Shown here: positions 1 to 6,495 of the stretch, piece after piece
Layout of the letters: the number at the start of each line of letters is the position of its first letter
Numbering within the stretch: position 1 is the stretch's first letter
Origin: Candidatus Agrococcus pullicola
Lineage (GTDB): Bacteria > Actinomycetota > Actinomycetes > Actinomycetales > Microbacteriaceae
Direction: 5' to 3'
DNA: 11,413 bases
Assembly: GCA_019115685.1 (NCBI GenBank)
Contig: DXDC01000315.1
Location: 1-11,413, forward strand
The notes under the pieces: model-generated
What the model was told of the DNA's origin: nothing
Database searches by the model: none
What the model saw: the letters and a program-made list of their open reading frames with translations, nothing else
Translations under genes and position numbers: made by a program

Positions 1-1
1 T

Positions 2-181
2 GACACCATTTATGCGCGCTCAGCATTACCTGCGGTGCTCGCCACTCTCGCGCTCGGTGCACTCGTGTGCGGGTTGCTGGCCGGTGTCGCAGAGGAGCGC
101 GATGTCGTGCTGCTACCGGCCGCCGGAGTAGCGATCGTCGCCTGCTGGATTGATCTTCGGCGCGCGGTCAGCAACTCCTAG
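2..181 (+). CDS. C-terminal fragment of an unidentified membrane protein
   Basis: The reading frame is open from the left edge and ends at TAG 179-181, giving 59 visible residues. Two hydrophobic stretches are seen, about residues 9-31 (Ala/Leu/Val/Gly-rich) and 38-53. They are separated by a charged EERD turn, and the tail is short and polar with a double Arg. This fits the last two transmembrane helices of an integral membrane protein such as a transporter, with a probably cytoplasmic C-terminus. There is no convincing ribosome site for an internal start, so I treat it as the 3' end of a gene that begins outside the window. It converges on purF. No family-specific motif is recognisable, and the function is unknown. 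Confidence 0.55.
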   Translation, partial: DTIYARSALPAVLATLALGALVCGLLAGVAEERDVVLLPAAGVAIVACWIDLRRAVSNS

Positions 182-221
182 CGGTCACGACTCCGACGTC
201 CCGGCGCTTCCCCGCATCGGC

Positions 222-311
222 ATGAACGACCTGAGTGTGCTGCTGTTGTTCGTGATGGCATCGATCGGCGGTGGCGCACTGATGGTGAACAGGCGCGTTA
301 GTCGGACGTAG
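222..311 (+). CDS. possible small single-helix membrane peptide (29 aa)
   Basis: An ATG at 222 opens a 29-residue frame ending in TAG. It encodes a polar start (MNDLS), one hydrophobic segment of about 19 residues, and a basic end (NRRVSRT). This is the profile of a one-helix membrane peptide with its positive end inside. It lies 40 bp after the preceding membrane-protein stop, on the same strand. I see no strong Shine-Dalgarno sequence before it, and short hydrophobic frames arise by chance in high-GC DNA. It may also be the decayed end of a neighbouring gene. The call is weak. Confidence 0.22.
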   Translation: MNDLSVLLLFVMASIGGGALMVNRRVSRT

Positions 312-412
312 CTCTTGCCGACGGGCGTCGAGCGTCATGTGCCAACGATGCCCCGTCGTCTGTCTTGAGAAGTTGTGAAGCGCTAGGCGCCACACGCCCA
401 CCTGCACGGGAT

Positions 413-480
413 CACTTCTCGGTCTATGGCTGGAGCGAACGCGCTGTACGGGCGTGTCGCCACGTATGGACCGAGAAGTG
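413..480. repeat. inverted-repeat element downstream of purF (copy A)
   Basis: Perfect 12-bp arms (CACTTCTCGGTC at 413-424, GACCGAGAAGTG at 469-480) extend inward by four further pairs, two of them wobble, around a loop of about 36 nt. The element starts 33 nt beyond the purF stop on the minus strand. It has no T-run, so it is not a classical intrinsic terminator. A very similar layout occurs after kbl (2110-2166), and a degenerate one after purM. A related TTGAGAAGTTGTG lies at 365-377. Together with the small frame at 222-311, this is all I see in the 331-bp gap between the first gene and purF. Confidence 0.7.
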
Positions 481-512
481 TGCCCGGCCGTTGGAAGTGA
501 ACCGGTGAACGG

Positions 513-1970
513 CTACGACAGCTGCGTCGCCTCAACCCAGGAGAGGTACTCCTCGTCGACGTCGCCCGTGATGTAGTCGCCGGTGAAGCAGCTCGCTTCC
601 AGCTCGGTGAGCTCAGACCCGTCGGTGATTCCCTGCACCATGTCATCGACCTCCTGGTAGACGAGGAAGTCGCTGCCGAGCTGCTCTCGAATCTCCGGGA
701 TGCTGCGGCCGGCACCGATCAGCTCGCTGCGGCTGGGCATGTTGATCCCGTACACGTGCGGGTAGCGGACCGGGGGTGCGGCCGATGTGAACGTGACGGA
801 ATTGGCGCCGATGTTCCGTGTCATCTCCACGATCTCGCGGCTCGTGGTGCCGCGAACGATCGAATCGTCGACCACCAGCACGTTCTTGCCCTCGAACTCG
901 CTCGCAAGCGCATTGAGCTTCTGGCGGACGCTCTTCTTGCGCTGCTCCTGGCCGGGCATGATGAAGGTTCGGCCGACGTAGCGGTTCTTGTAGTAGCCCT
1001 CGCGGTACTCGATGCCGAGCTTTCGCGCGACCTCCATGGCGGCGGGACGGCTCGAATCCGGAATCGGCATGACCACGTCGATGGAGCCGCTGGGCGTGTA
1101 CTGCTCGATCGTTTCGGCAAGGCGTTCCCCGAGCCGCAGCCTCGACTCGTACACGTTCACGCCGTTCATGACGGAATCGGGTCGAGCGAGATACACGTAC
1201 TCGAACGCGCACGGCACGAGTGTCGGGGAGGCGTGGGTCTGGCGCACCTGCAGCTCGCCGTCGAGGCCGATCATGATCGCCTCGCCGGGATCGACATCTC
1301 GCACGAGTTCATAGCCGCTCGCCGTCAGTGCGACCGACTCGCTCGCGACCATCCACTCCGTCCTGCCTCGCTGGCCCTCTCTGCGCCCGAGCACGAGCGG
1401 ACGGATGCCGAACGGGTCGCGGAAGGCGAGCATCCCGTGGCCGGCGATGAGCGCGATGACGGCGTAGGACCCTCGCACGCGCTCGTGGACTCGGTTGACG
1501 GCGGTGAAGACTTGCTCGGCGTCGAGCCCAGCCCCCGAGACCTGCTTCTGCAACTCTGAGCCCAGCACATTGAGCAGCATCTCGGTGTCGCTGCCGGTGT
1601 TGGTGTGCCGCATGTCCTGCGTCGCGAGCTCCACTTCGAGTTCGCGCGTGTTCGTGAGATTGCCGTTGTGCACGAGCACGATGCCGTAGGGGGCGTTCAC
1701 GTAGAACGGCTGCGCCTCGAGTTCGTTCTGCGCCTCACCCCGGGTCGCGTACCGCACGTGTCCGAGGCCGGTTGAGCCGAGCAGTGACCGCATGTCGCGC
1801 GTGCGGAACGCTTCGCGCACCATGCCCTCACCCTTGCGGATATGAATGTGCGGGCCGTCGACCGTCGCGATGCCCGTGGAGTCCTGGCCGCGGTGCTGCA
1901 GCAGCCCCAGAGCGTCGTAGACCTGCTGATTCACGTTCGTCGTCGATGCGATGCCGACAATGCCGCACAC
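513..1970 (-). CDS. purF: amidophosphoribosyltransferase (glutamine PRPP amidotransferase)
   Basis: This enzyme catalyses the first committed step of cytosolic de novo purine synthesis: PRPP and glutamine give 5-phosphoribosylamine. The 485 residues show an N-terminal Ntn glutaminase domain, with nucleophile Cys2 directly after the start, QHRGQD at 25-30, GHVRYATRG at 70-78, HNGNLTN at 101-107 and GSDTE at 126-130. A C-terminal phosphoribosyltransferase domain follows, with KNRYVGRTFIMPGQ near 328-341 and the PRPP loop VVDDSIVRGTTS at 366-377. Length and sequence match the E. coli-type enzyme (about 505 aa), which has no propeptide and no Fe-S cluster. This differs from the B. subtilis and mycobacterial type. 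The start is GTG at 1968-1970, preceded by AGGGGG with about 8 nt spacing, and it places Cys at position 2 as chemistry requires. The gene lies 208 bp after kbl on the same strand. Confidence 0.97.
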   Translation of the reverse strand: MCGIVGIASTTNVNQQVYDALGLLQHRGQDSTGIATVDGPHIHIRKGEGMVREAFRTRDMRSLLGSTGLGHVRYATRGEAQNELEAQPFYVNAPYGIVLVHNGNLTNTRELEVELATQDMRHTNTGSDTEMLLNVLGSELQKQVSGAGLDAEQVFTAVNRVHERVRGSYAVIALIAGHGMLAFRDPFGIRPLVLGRREGQRGRTEWMVASESVALTASGYELVRDVDPGEAIMIGLDGELQVRQTHASPTLVPCAFEYVYLARPDSVMNGVNVYESRLRLGERLAETIEQYTPSGSIDVVMPIPDSSRPAAMEVARKLGIEYREGYYKNRYVGRTFIMPGQEQRKKSVRQKLNALASEFEGKNVLVVDDSIVRGTTSREIVEMTRNIGANSVTFTSAAPPVRYPHVYGINMPSRSELIGAGRSIPEIREQLGSDFLVYQEVDDMVQGITDGSELTELEASCFTGDYITGDVDEEYLSWVEATQLS

Positions 1971-2109
1971 GGAATAGACCCCCTGAGGAAAGCCGATGAA
2001 GAGGAGCGCTGCTGGAGCGAACCCGGTGACGTGACAAGCCTAGTGGGCTACGGCGTACGCCGCGCCGCCCAGCGCTCTACGTGTGGCCCTCCAGCGACTC
2101 CGGCCCTTT

Positions 2110-2166
2110 CTCGGTCTATGTCGCGAGCCAAGCAAACTATTGCTTTGAGTACCCGTATTGACCGAG
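2110..2166. repeat. inverted-repeat element downstream of kbl (copy B)
   Basis: Arms CTCGGTC (2110-2116) and GACCGAG (2160-2166) match the core of the element after purF. They share the neighbouring bases too: TCTCGGTCTATG on the left of both, and CGTAT(G/T)GACCGAG on the right of both. A nested hairpin AAGCAA-ACTA-TTGCTT sits inside at 2130-2145. On the minus strand the element begins 12 nt after the kbl stop and lies in the purF upstream region. It could end or stabilise the kbl transcript, or separate it from purF. No clear T-run follows. Confidence 0.62.
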
Positions 2167-2178
2167 TTTCGGCGGGGC

Positions 2179-3360
2179 TCAGCTCTGTTGCACGCGCTCG
2201 CGAGCGGCGACGAACGCAGCAATGGCTGTGTCGACGTCTGCGTCCGAGTGGGCGGCGGAGAGCTGTACGCGGATGCGCGCCTCGCCCTTCGGCACGACGG
2301 GGTACGAGAACGCCGTGACATAGACGCCCTCGTCGAGCATTGCCGCGGCGATATCGGCGGCGAGTCGGGCATCCCCGAACATGACGGCGATGATCGGATG
2401 CTCGCCCGGCAGCAGCTCGAAGCCTGCGGCGGCCATGCCCTCACGGAATCGAGCGGCGTTGCGCTCCAGACGCTCGCGGAGTTCACCCGCGCCTTCGACG
2501 AGATCGAGCGCCGCGATCGACCCGGCGACGACGGATGGCGCGAGCGCGTTCGAGAACAGGTACGGGCGCGAGCGTTGGCGCAGCAGCTCGACGATTTCGC
2601 TCCGGGCGGCGATGTATCCGCCCGATGCGCCGCCGAGGGCCTTTCCGAGCGTTCCCGAGATGATGTCGATGCGATCCTGCACCCCGAATCGTTCCGGTGT
2701 TCCCGCTCCCGTTGCGCCGACGAAGCCGACGGCGTGCGAGTCGTCGACCATCACCATTGCGTCGTACTTGTCGGCGAGATCGCAGATGTCCTGCAGGGGA
2801 GCGAAGTAGCCGTCCATCGAGAAGACGCCGTCGGTGACGATAAGCCGGCGCCGGGCATCTGAGGCTTCCTGCAGTTTCGCTTCCAGATCGGCCATGTCGC
2901 GGTTCGCATAGCGGAACCGTGCGGCTTTCGAGAGTCGGATGCCATCGATGATCGAGGCGTGGTTGAGGGCGTCGGAGATGACTGCGTCGTCTTTTGTGAG
3001 CAGCGTCTCGAACAGGCCGCCGTTCGCGTCGAAGCACGACGAGTACAGGATGGTCGCTTCCTGCGACAGGAAACGTGAGAGACGGCTCTCCAGCTCGAGG
3101 TGCTGAGTCTGGGTGCCGCAGATGAACCGCACCGAGGCCATCCCGAAGCCCCATGCGTCCAGCGCGTCGCGAGCAGCCGCTGTGACGCGCTCGTCATCCG
3201 CGAGCCCGAGATAGTTGTTCGCGCAGAAGTTCAGGACCTCGGTGCCGTCGGTCGTGACGAACGCGCCCTGGGGGCCGGCAATCGGGCGCTCACTCTTCGT
3301 GAGTCCGTCGGCCTCGATCTGTGCCAATTCGTCTTTCAGCTGCTCGCGAATCGAGTACAC
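2179..3360 (-). CDS. kbl: glycine C-acetyltransferase (2-amino-3-ketobutyrate CoA ligase)
   Basis: Kbl is a PLP enzyme of the alpha-oxoamine synthase family. It cleaves 2-amino-3-ketobutyrate with CoA to glycine and acetyl-CoA, the second step of threonine breakdown. The protein has 393 residues, against 398 in E. coli, and is very similar throughout. Family signatures are [10 protein letters not shown] (44-53), [14 protein letters not shown] (71-84), [11 protein letters not shown] with His134, VDDSHAVGF with Asp206 and His209, and [14 protein letters not shown] with the PLP lysine Lys240. Each aligns with the E. coli residues at a constant offset of four. The start is GTG at 3358-3360 with GGAGA 5-6 nt upstream; a longer frame to 3432 has no ribosome site. 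The gene lies downstream of tdh on the same strand, but a 252-bp gap with repeats and a possible promoter separates them. Confidence 0.96.
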   Translation of the reverse strand: MYSIREQLKDELAQIEADGLTKSERPIAGPQGAFVTTDGTEVLNFCANNYLGLADDERVTAAARDALDAWGFGMASVRFICGTQTQHLELESRLSRFLSQEATILYSSCFDANGGLFETLLTKDDAVISDALNHASIIDGIRLSKAARFRYANRDMADLEAKLQEASDARRRLIVTDGVFSMDGYFAPLQDICDLADKYDAMVMVDDSHAVGFVGATGAGTPERFGVQDRIDIISGTLGKALGGASGGYIAARSEIVELLRQRSRPYLFSNALAPSVVAGSIAALDLVEGAGELRERLERNAARFREGMAAAGFELLPGEHPIIAVMFGDARLAADIAAAMLDEGVYVTAFSYPVVPKGEARIRVQLSAAHSDADVDTAIAAFVAARERVQQS

Positions 3361-3406
3361 GTGCTCTCCTTCAATAACGCAGGGGTCTCCTCGTTGAACA
3401 CATCCG

Positions 3407-3429
3407 AGGCTATCTTGTCGGCGGCCGAC
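3407..3429 (-). promoter_or_regulatory. candidate kbl promoter -10 with palindromic operator
   Basis: On the minus strand a TAGCCT hexamer (3412 to 3407) fits an actinobacterial -10 (TAnnnT), about 40 nt upstream of the GTG start. Directly upstream is a perfect 13-bp palindrome, GTCGGC-G-GCCGAC (3417-3429), which would lie in the -10/-35 spacer. This is where a repressor would block RNA polymerase. I find no good -35 hexamer, so the promoter is tentative. Confidence 0.35.
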
Positions 3430-3430
3430 C

Positions 3431-3460
3431 ATTCGGAAAATGCCTATTGAGAAGTGTGCT
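3431..3460. repeat. 30-bp direct repeat, copy 1 (tdh-kbl gap)
   Basis: This unit begins ATTCGGAAAATGCC and ends GAGAAGTGTGCT. It recurs at 3495-3524 with a single mismatch (A to G at the eighth base), giving a 64-bp period. The terminal GAGAAGTGTGC also occurs at 473-483 in the element after purF. Its ATTCGG can pair with CCGAAT at 3474-3479. Confidence 0.85.
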
Positions 3461-3494
3461 CACTGGGCGAAAGCCGAATCGCAGAACATTCGCT

Positions 3495-3524
3495 ATTCGG
3501 AGAATGCCTATTGAGAAGTGTGCT
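3495..3524. repeat. 30-bp direct repeat, copy 2 (tdh-kbl gap)
   Basis: Second copy of the unit at 3431-3460, differing by one base. Its first 17 bases form the left arm of the large hairpin at 3495-3543. The rest of the tdh-kbl gap, 3544-3612, shows no further structure that I can support. Confidence 0.85.
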
Positions 3525-3543
3525 GGATAGACGTTTTCCGAAT
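3495..3543. repeat. large hairpin between tdh and kbl
   Basis: Bases 3495-3511 pair with 3527-3543 (ending TTTTCCGAAT) over 17 positions, with two wobble pairs and one mismatch, around a 15-nt loop. The same right arm would pair even better with the first direct repeat (3431-3447). Two mutually exclusive hairpins are thus possible in a tdh-kbl read-through RNA. The element lies about 70 nt after the tdh stop on the minus strand. It may be a terminator-like or regulatory structure, or a small palindromic mobile repeat. Confidence 0.6.
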
Positions 3544-3612
3544 GGCTCAAAGGGCAGGTGGTGGGGCAGGCGACTGTATTCGACGAGCCGCAGGCCCCAG
3601 CCGGCTGAATAA

Positions 3613-4653
3613 TCACTCGAAGTCGAGGATCACTTTCGATGCTTCTCCGCTCTGCGCGGTCGCGAACGCGTCCTCCCAGTCGTCGAAAGCGAATCGGTGA
3701 GTGATGACGGGTGAGACGTCGAGCCCGCTGGCGATCAGTTGGGTCATGGCGTACCAGGTCTCGTACATCTCGCGTCCGTAGATGCCCTGGATGGTCAGCA
3801 TGCGGCTGACGACGCTGCCCCAGTCGATCGAGATATCGCTGGCCGGGAGTCCGAGCATGGCGATTCGGCCGCCTGCGTTCATGTTGTCGACCAGTTCGGG
3901 AAGCGCGGTCGGTGCCCCCGACATCTCGAGCGCGACGTCGAAGCCTTCGCGCATCCCGAAATCCGATTGCGTATCGCGGATGCTGCGCTCGCGGGGGTCG
4001 ATCGCGGTGAAGCCCATCGATCGAGCGAGTTCGAGCCGGTGCGGCGCGATGTCGGTCAGCAGGACGTGACGCGCGCCGACCATCCGCACGACGGCCGCGG
4101 CCATGAGGCCGATTGGGCCGGCGCCGGTGATGACGACGTCTTCGCCGACGAGCGGAAATTTGAGTGCGGTGTGCACCGCATTGCCGAGTGGATCGTAGAT
4201 GCCGAACACATCGAGCTCGGCGTCGGTAACGCTCGCGAGCGATTTGCCCTGATGCACCCACACGTTGCTCGCGGGTACTGTGACGAACTCGGCGAAGCCG
4301 CCGTTTCTGCCGACTCCGAGGTTCGATGTGTTGATGCAGAGGTGGCGGCGACCCGCACGGCAATTGCGGCACTGGCCGCAGACGATATGGCCCTCGGCGC
4401 TCATGAGATCGCCGACCGCGAGCCCTTCGACGCCCTGGCCGAGTTCGACGATTTCGCCGCAGAATTCATGACCGACCGTGATGCCGGGGGTGACGGCGCC
4501 CTCCGCCCACGCGTCCCAGTGGTGGATGTGCAGATCTGTGCCGCAGATGCCGGCGCGCAGCACCCTGACTTTGACGTGGCCCGTTGGAGTATCCGGTTCC
4601 GGGACATTCTGCAGTGTGAGTCCTGGTCGACCGGCTGTTGTGAGTGCCTTCAT
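3613..4653 (-). CDS. tdh: L-threonine 3-dehydrogenase
   Basis: This zinc-dependent medium-chain dehydrogenase oxidises L-threonine with NAD+ to 2-amino-3-ketobutyrate, the substrate of Kbl. From the chosen start it has 346 residues (E. coli: 341). The catalytic zinc ligands are Cys37 (CGTD), His62 and Glu63 (GHE). The structural zinc has Cys92, Cys95, Cys98 and Cys106. All sit one position from their E. coli counterparts. The Rossmann motif GAGPIG is at 177-182, with Asp201 at the strand end that favours NAD. YDPLGNAVHTA (153-163) is typical of threonine dehydrogenases rather than other alcohol dehydrogenases. The ATG at 4651-4653 (MKALTT) has AGGAG 4 nt upstream; a GTG at 4689 and ATG at 4680 lack a ribosome site. 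The gene is divergent from purM. Confidence 0.96.
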   Translation of the reverse strand: MKALTTAGRPGLTLQNVPEPDTPTGHVKVRVLRAGICGTDLHIHHWDAWAEGAVTPGITVGHEFCGEIVELGQGVEGLAVGDLMSAEGHIVCGQCRNCRAGRRHLCINTSNLGVGRNGGFAEFVTVPASNVWVHQGKSLASVTDAELDVFGIYDPLGNAVHTALKFPLVGEDVVITGAGPIGLMAAAVVRMVGARHVLLTDIAPHRLELARSMGFTAIDPRERSIRDTQSDFGMREGFDVALEMSGAPTALPELVDNMNAGGRIAMLGLPASDISIDWGSVVSRMLTIQGIYGREMYETWYAMTQLIASGLDVSPVITHRFAFDDWEDAFATAQSGEASKVILDFE

Positions 4654-4688
4654 GGGGCTCCTATGAGTCTGCTCCGACATTTCGGCCA

Positions 4689-4709
4689 CGTTCGTAAGGG
4701 TGGCGAACG
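4689..4709. promoter_or_regulatory. inverted repeat in the tdh leader / tdh-purM divergent region
   Basis: CGTTCG (4689-4694) and CGAACG (4704-4709) form a perfect 6-bp inverted repeat with a 9-bp spacer, 36-56 bp upstream of the tdh start. Its position suits a repressor site or leader hairpin for tdh. The half-sites face the opposite way from an actinobacterial LexA box (CGAAC-N4-GTTCG), so it is not an SOS box. Confidence 0.35.
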
Positions 4710-4768
4710 CGCTACCAGTTCAGAGTAGATGAACGTTGGCGTGCGTCGCGGCAGTGTTACGTCGAAGG

Positions 4769-4780
4769 TAGCCTTGCAGT
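4769..4780 (+). promoter_or_regulatory. possible -10 giving a leaderless purM transcript
   Basis: TAGCCT at 4769-4774 fits an actinobacterial -10, and the A of the purM ATG lies exactly 7 nt beyond it. The only purine-rich ribosome-site candidate, GAAGG at 4764-4768, is 12 nt from the ATG, which is too far for normal use. Both facts suggest transcription starting at the ATG itself. No convincing -35 is visible. Confidence 0.35.
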
Positions 4781-5866
4781 ATGACGAACCCCTATGCCGC
4801 GGCCGGCGTCGACACGGAGGCCGGAGACCGCGCAGTTGAACTCATGAAGGCCGCGGTCGCGCGCACGCACACGTCGGGCGTGGTCGGCGGGTTCGGTGGA
4901 TTCGCCGGGATGTTCGACCTGAGCGCGGCCGGCAGCTTCCGGAAGCCGCTGCTCGCGACATCGACCGACGGCGTCGGCACGAAGATCGCGCTGGCGATGG
5001 CGCTCGACAAGCACGACACCATCGGTCAGGATCTCGTCGGCATGGTCGTCGACGACATCATCGTCACCGGTGCGAAGCCGCTCTTCATGACCGACTACAT
5101 CGCCTGCGGCAAGGTCGTGCCCGAGCGTATCGCCGACATTGTGCGCGGTATCGCCGAGGGCTGCGAAGCGACCGGCACCGCGCTCGTCGGCGGCGAAACG
5201 GCTGAGCATCCGGGGCTGATGGGCGAGGACGAGTATGACGTGGCCGGTGCCGCGGTCGGCATCGTCGAGGCGGATGCCCTGCTCGGCCCCGAACGCGTCG
5301 AAGCCGGGGACGCGGTAGTGGCGATGGCCGCGAGCGGGCTGCACTCGAACGGATTCTCGCTCGTGCGTCGCGTGCTTTCCGAGCGGGGCATCGACCTGCT
5401 CGACCGCGTCGATGAACTGGGCGGCGTGGCGGCGGAAGTGTTGCTCGAGCCGACGAGACTGTATACGTCGCCGCTGGTGGCGATGCTCGAGAACGGGCTC
5501 GGCATCCACGCGCTCTCGCACGTCACGGGAGGCGGCATCGCCGCGAACCTTGCGCGCGTTCTGCCGAAGGGCTCGAGCGTCGAGATCGAGCGCTCTTGGG
5601 CGGTTCCCGAAGTATTTGGCAGTCTCGCCGACCTCGGTGGCTTCTCGATCGCAGACACCGAGGGGACCTGGAACCTCGGCATCGGGATGTTCGCAGTTGT
5701 CGCTGCCGATGACGCGGATGCGGTGGTTGCGGCGAGCGAGGCAGCGGGGATTCCTGCTTGGGTCGCGGGCATCGTTTCGAGTGCGGGGGCGACAGGAGAC
5801 GACTTCGTGCAGGGCGCAAAAGGCGTCGACGGAGGCGCCGTGCGTCTCACCGGCTCCTGGTCCTGA
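4781..5866 (+). CDS. purM: phosphoribosylformylglycinamidine cyclo-ligase (AIR synthetase)
   Basis: PurM closes the imidazole ring in purine synthesis, converting FGAM with ATP to AIR in the cytosol. The protein has 361 residues, slightly longer than the E. coli enzyme (345). Family features are a Gly-rich N-terminal segment GGFGGFAGMF (36-45), the ATP/metal segment TSTDGVGTK (60-68), VDDIIVTGAKPLFMTDY (90-106), the loop VGGETAEHPG (136-145), SGLHSNGFSL (185-194) and a later HVTGGGI motif. It starts at ATG 4781 (MTNPYAAAGVDTEAG), the usual actinobacterial beginning. It is divergent from tdh and separated from purF by kbl and tdh, whereas in many actinobacteria purF and purM are neighbours. 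Confidence 0.97.
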   Translation: MTNPYAAAGVDTEAGDRAVELMKAAVARTHTSGVVGGFGGFAGMFDLSAAGSFRKPLLATSTDGVGTKIALAMALDKHDTIGQDLVGMVVDDIIVTGAKPLFMTDYIACGKVVPERIADIVRGIAEGCEATGTALVGGETAEHPGLMGEDEYDVAGAAVGIVEADALLGPERVEAGDAVVAMAASGLHSNGFSLVRRVLSERGIDLLDRVDELGGVAAEVLLEPTRLYTSPLVAMLENGLGIHALSHVTGGGIAANLARVLPKGSSVEIERSWAVPEVFGSLADLGGFSIADTEGTWNLGIGMFAVVAADDADAVVAASEAAGIPAWVAGIVSSAGATGDDFVQGAKGVDGGAVRLTGSWS

Positions 5867-5893
5867 TCAGCGCTGTCCCCTGTGGCCTTGCCA

Positions 5894-5920
5894 ACTTCTC
5901 GGTCGCAGAGGGTATGGAGA
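5894..5920. repeat. degenerate copy of the intergenic element downstream of purM (copy C)
   Basis: ACTTCTCGGTC at 5894-5904 is identical to the left arm of the element after purF, and starts 28 nt after the purM stop. The right half (GGTATGGAGAG at 5910-5920) looks like a shortened form of CGTATGGACCGAG with two bases missing. It no longer forms a good stem. Confidence 0.4.
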
Positions 5921-5955
5921 GATTCCCCAGCGACGGCTGCTCGAAGACGCGGGCA

Positions 5956-5961
5956 TATAGT
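5956..5961 (+). promoter_or_regulatory. candidate -10 hexamer upstream of the first DUF4190 gene
   Basis: TATAGT is a close match to the -10 consensus and lies 79 bp before the GTG start at 6040. A second AT-rich candidate, CATAAT at 5982-5987, lies closer. Neither has a good -35, so the choice is open. Confidence 0.3.
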
Positions 5962-6039
5962 GGTTGTACAGGAAAACACGACATAATCGTCGGCGGGTAC
6001 CGCGTGCCCACACAGCAACTTTCTACGGATGGAGCACCC

Positions 6040-6411
6040 GTGACTGACTACAACTACAACGTCAACCCGCAGCAACCGCAGCAGAACCCGTACGGCGCGA
6101 CAGCCCCGAACACTGGCAAGAGCGACAAGCGAGTCCTGGGCATGTGGGGTCTGTGGCTCGGCATCGGGAGCATCGTCATCGGTCCGTTCCTGTTCGGGCT
6201 GCTTTCGGTTGCAGCGATCGTACTCGGTGCCATCGCCATTTCGAAGGAGTCGCGTTCGAAGGGCCTCGGCATCTGGGGCATCGTGCTGGGAGCAGTCGGA
6301 TTCATCTGGATGCTGCTGTTCTGGTTCGTCGTCGTACCGCTCCTGATCTTCGCGGGCCTTTGGATGTTCGTCGACACGATCCCGAGCTACTCCTACTACA
6401 CGACGTTCTAA
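6040..6411 (+). CDS. DUF4190-type small membrane protein (paralog 1)
   Basis: A GTG at 6040 with GGAG 5 nt upstream gives a 123-residue protein. Residues 1-29 are a soluble Asn/Gln/Pro/Tyr-rich tail, probably cytoplasmic. Then come KSDKRV (27-32) and two long hydrophobic blocks at about 37-67 and 78-112. They are joined by a basic/polar loop, KESRSKGL (69-76). This polar tail plus Gly-rich helices, with the IWGIVLG phrase in the second block, is the pattern of DUF4190/DUF4352-like actinobacterial membrane proteins of unknown function. The end is Tyr/Ser/Thr-rich (SYSYYTTF). The frame stays open far upstream, but no ribosome site supports a longer start. A paralog follows directly. Confidence 0.75.
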   Translation: MTDYNYNVNPQQPQQNPYGATAPNTGKSDKRVLGMWGLWLGIGSIVIGPFLFGLLSVAAIVLGAIAISKESRSKGLGIWGIVLGAVGFIWMLLFWFVVVPLLIFAGLWMFVDTIPSYSYYTTF

Positions 6412-6495
6412 CCACGAAGTCCAACCGGGAGTGATCGAAGCAGCACTTCCCGCGCGGCTGCGGGTTGTCGGTGGATCTACCGAGCGGAGCGCCAC

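Noticed and set aside
413..480. Classical intrinsic terminator of purF
   Set aside because: The stem is good, but no T-run follows on either strand and the loop is long; it is better described as a member of a repeat family.
3361..3432. Longer N-terminus for Kbl (24 extra residues)
   Set aside because: The GTG at 3360 has a good ribosome site and matches the family's start; the extension runs through the candidate promoter and palindrome.
3431..3543. CRISPR array
   Set aside because: There are only two repeat copies with a single spacer-like interval, the repeat is complementary to adjacent sequence, and no cas gene is present.
4689..4709. Possible LexA (SOS) box
   Set aside because: The half-sites are in the order GTTCG then CGAAC with a 9-bp gap, opposite to the actinobacterial LexA consensus.
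3739..4728. Open frame of 329 codons on the plus strand, and an overlapping minus frame 3410-4372
   Set aside because: Both overlap tdh, which is certain by motifs; the frames have shadow-type composition and no ribosome sites.
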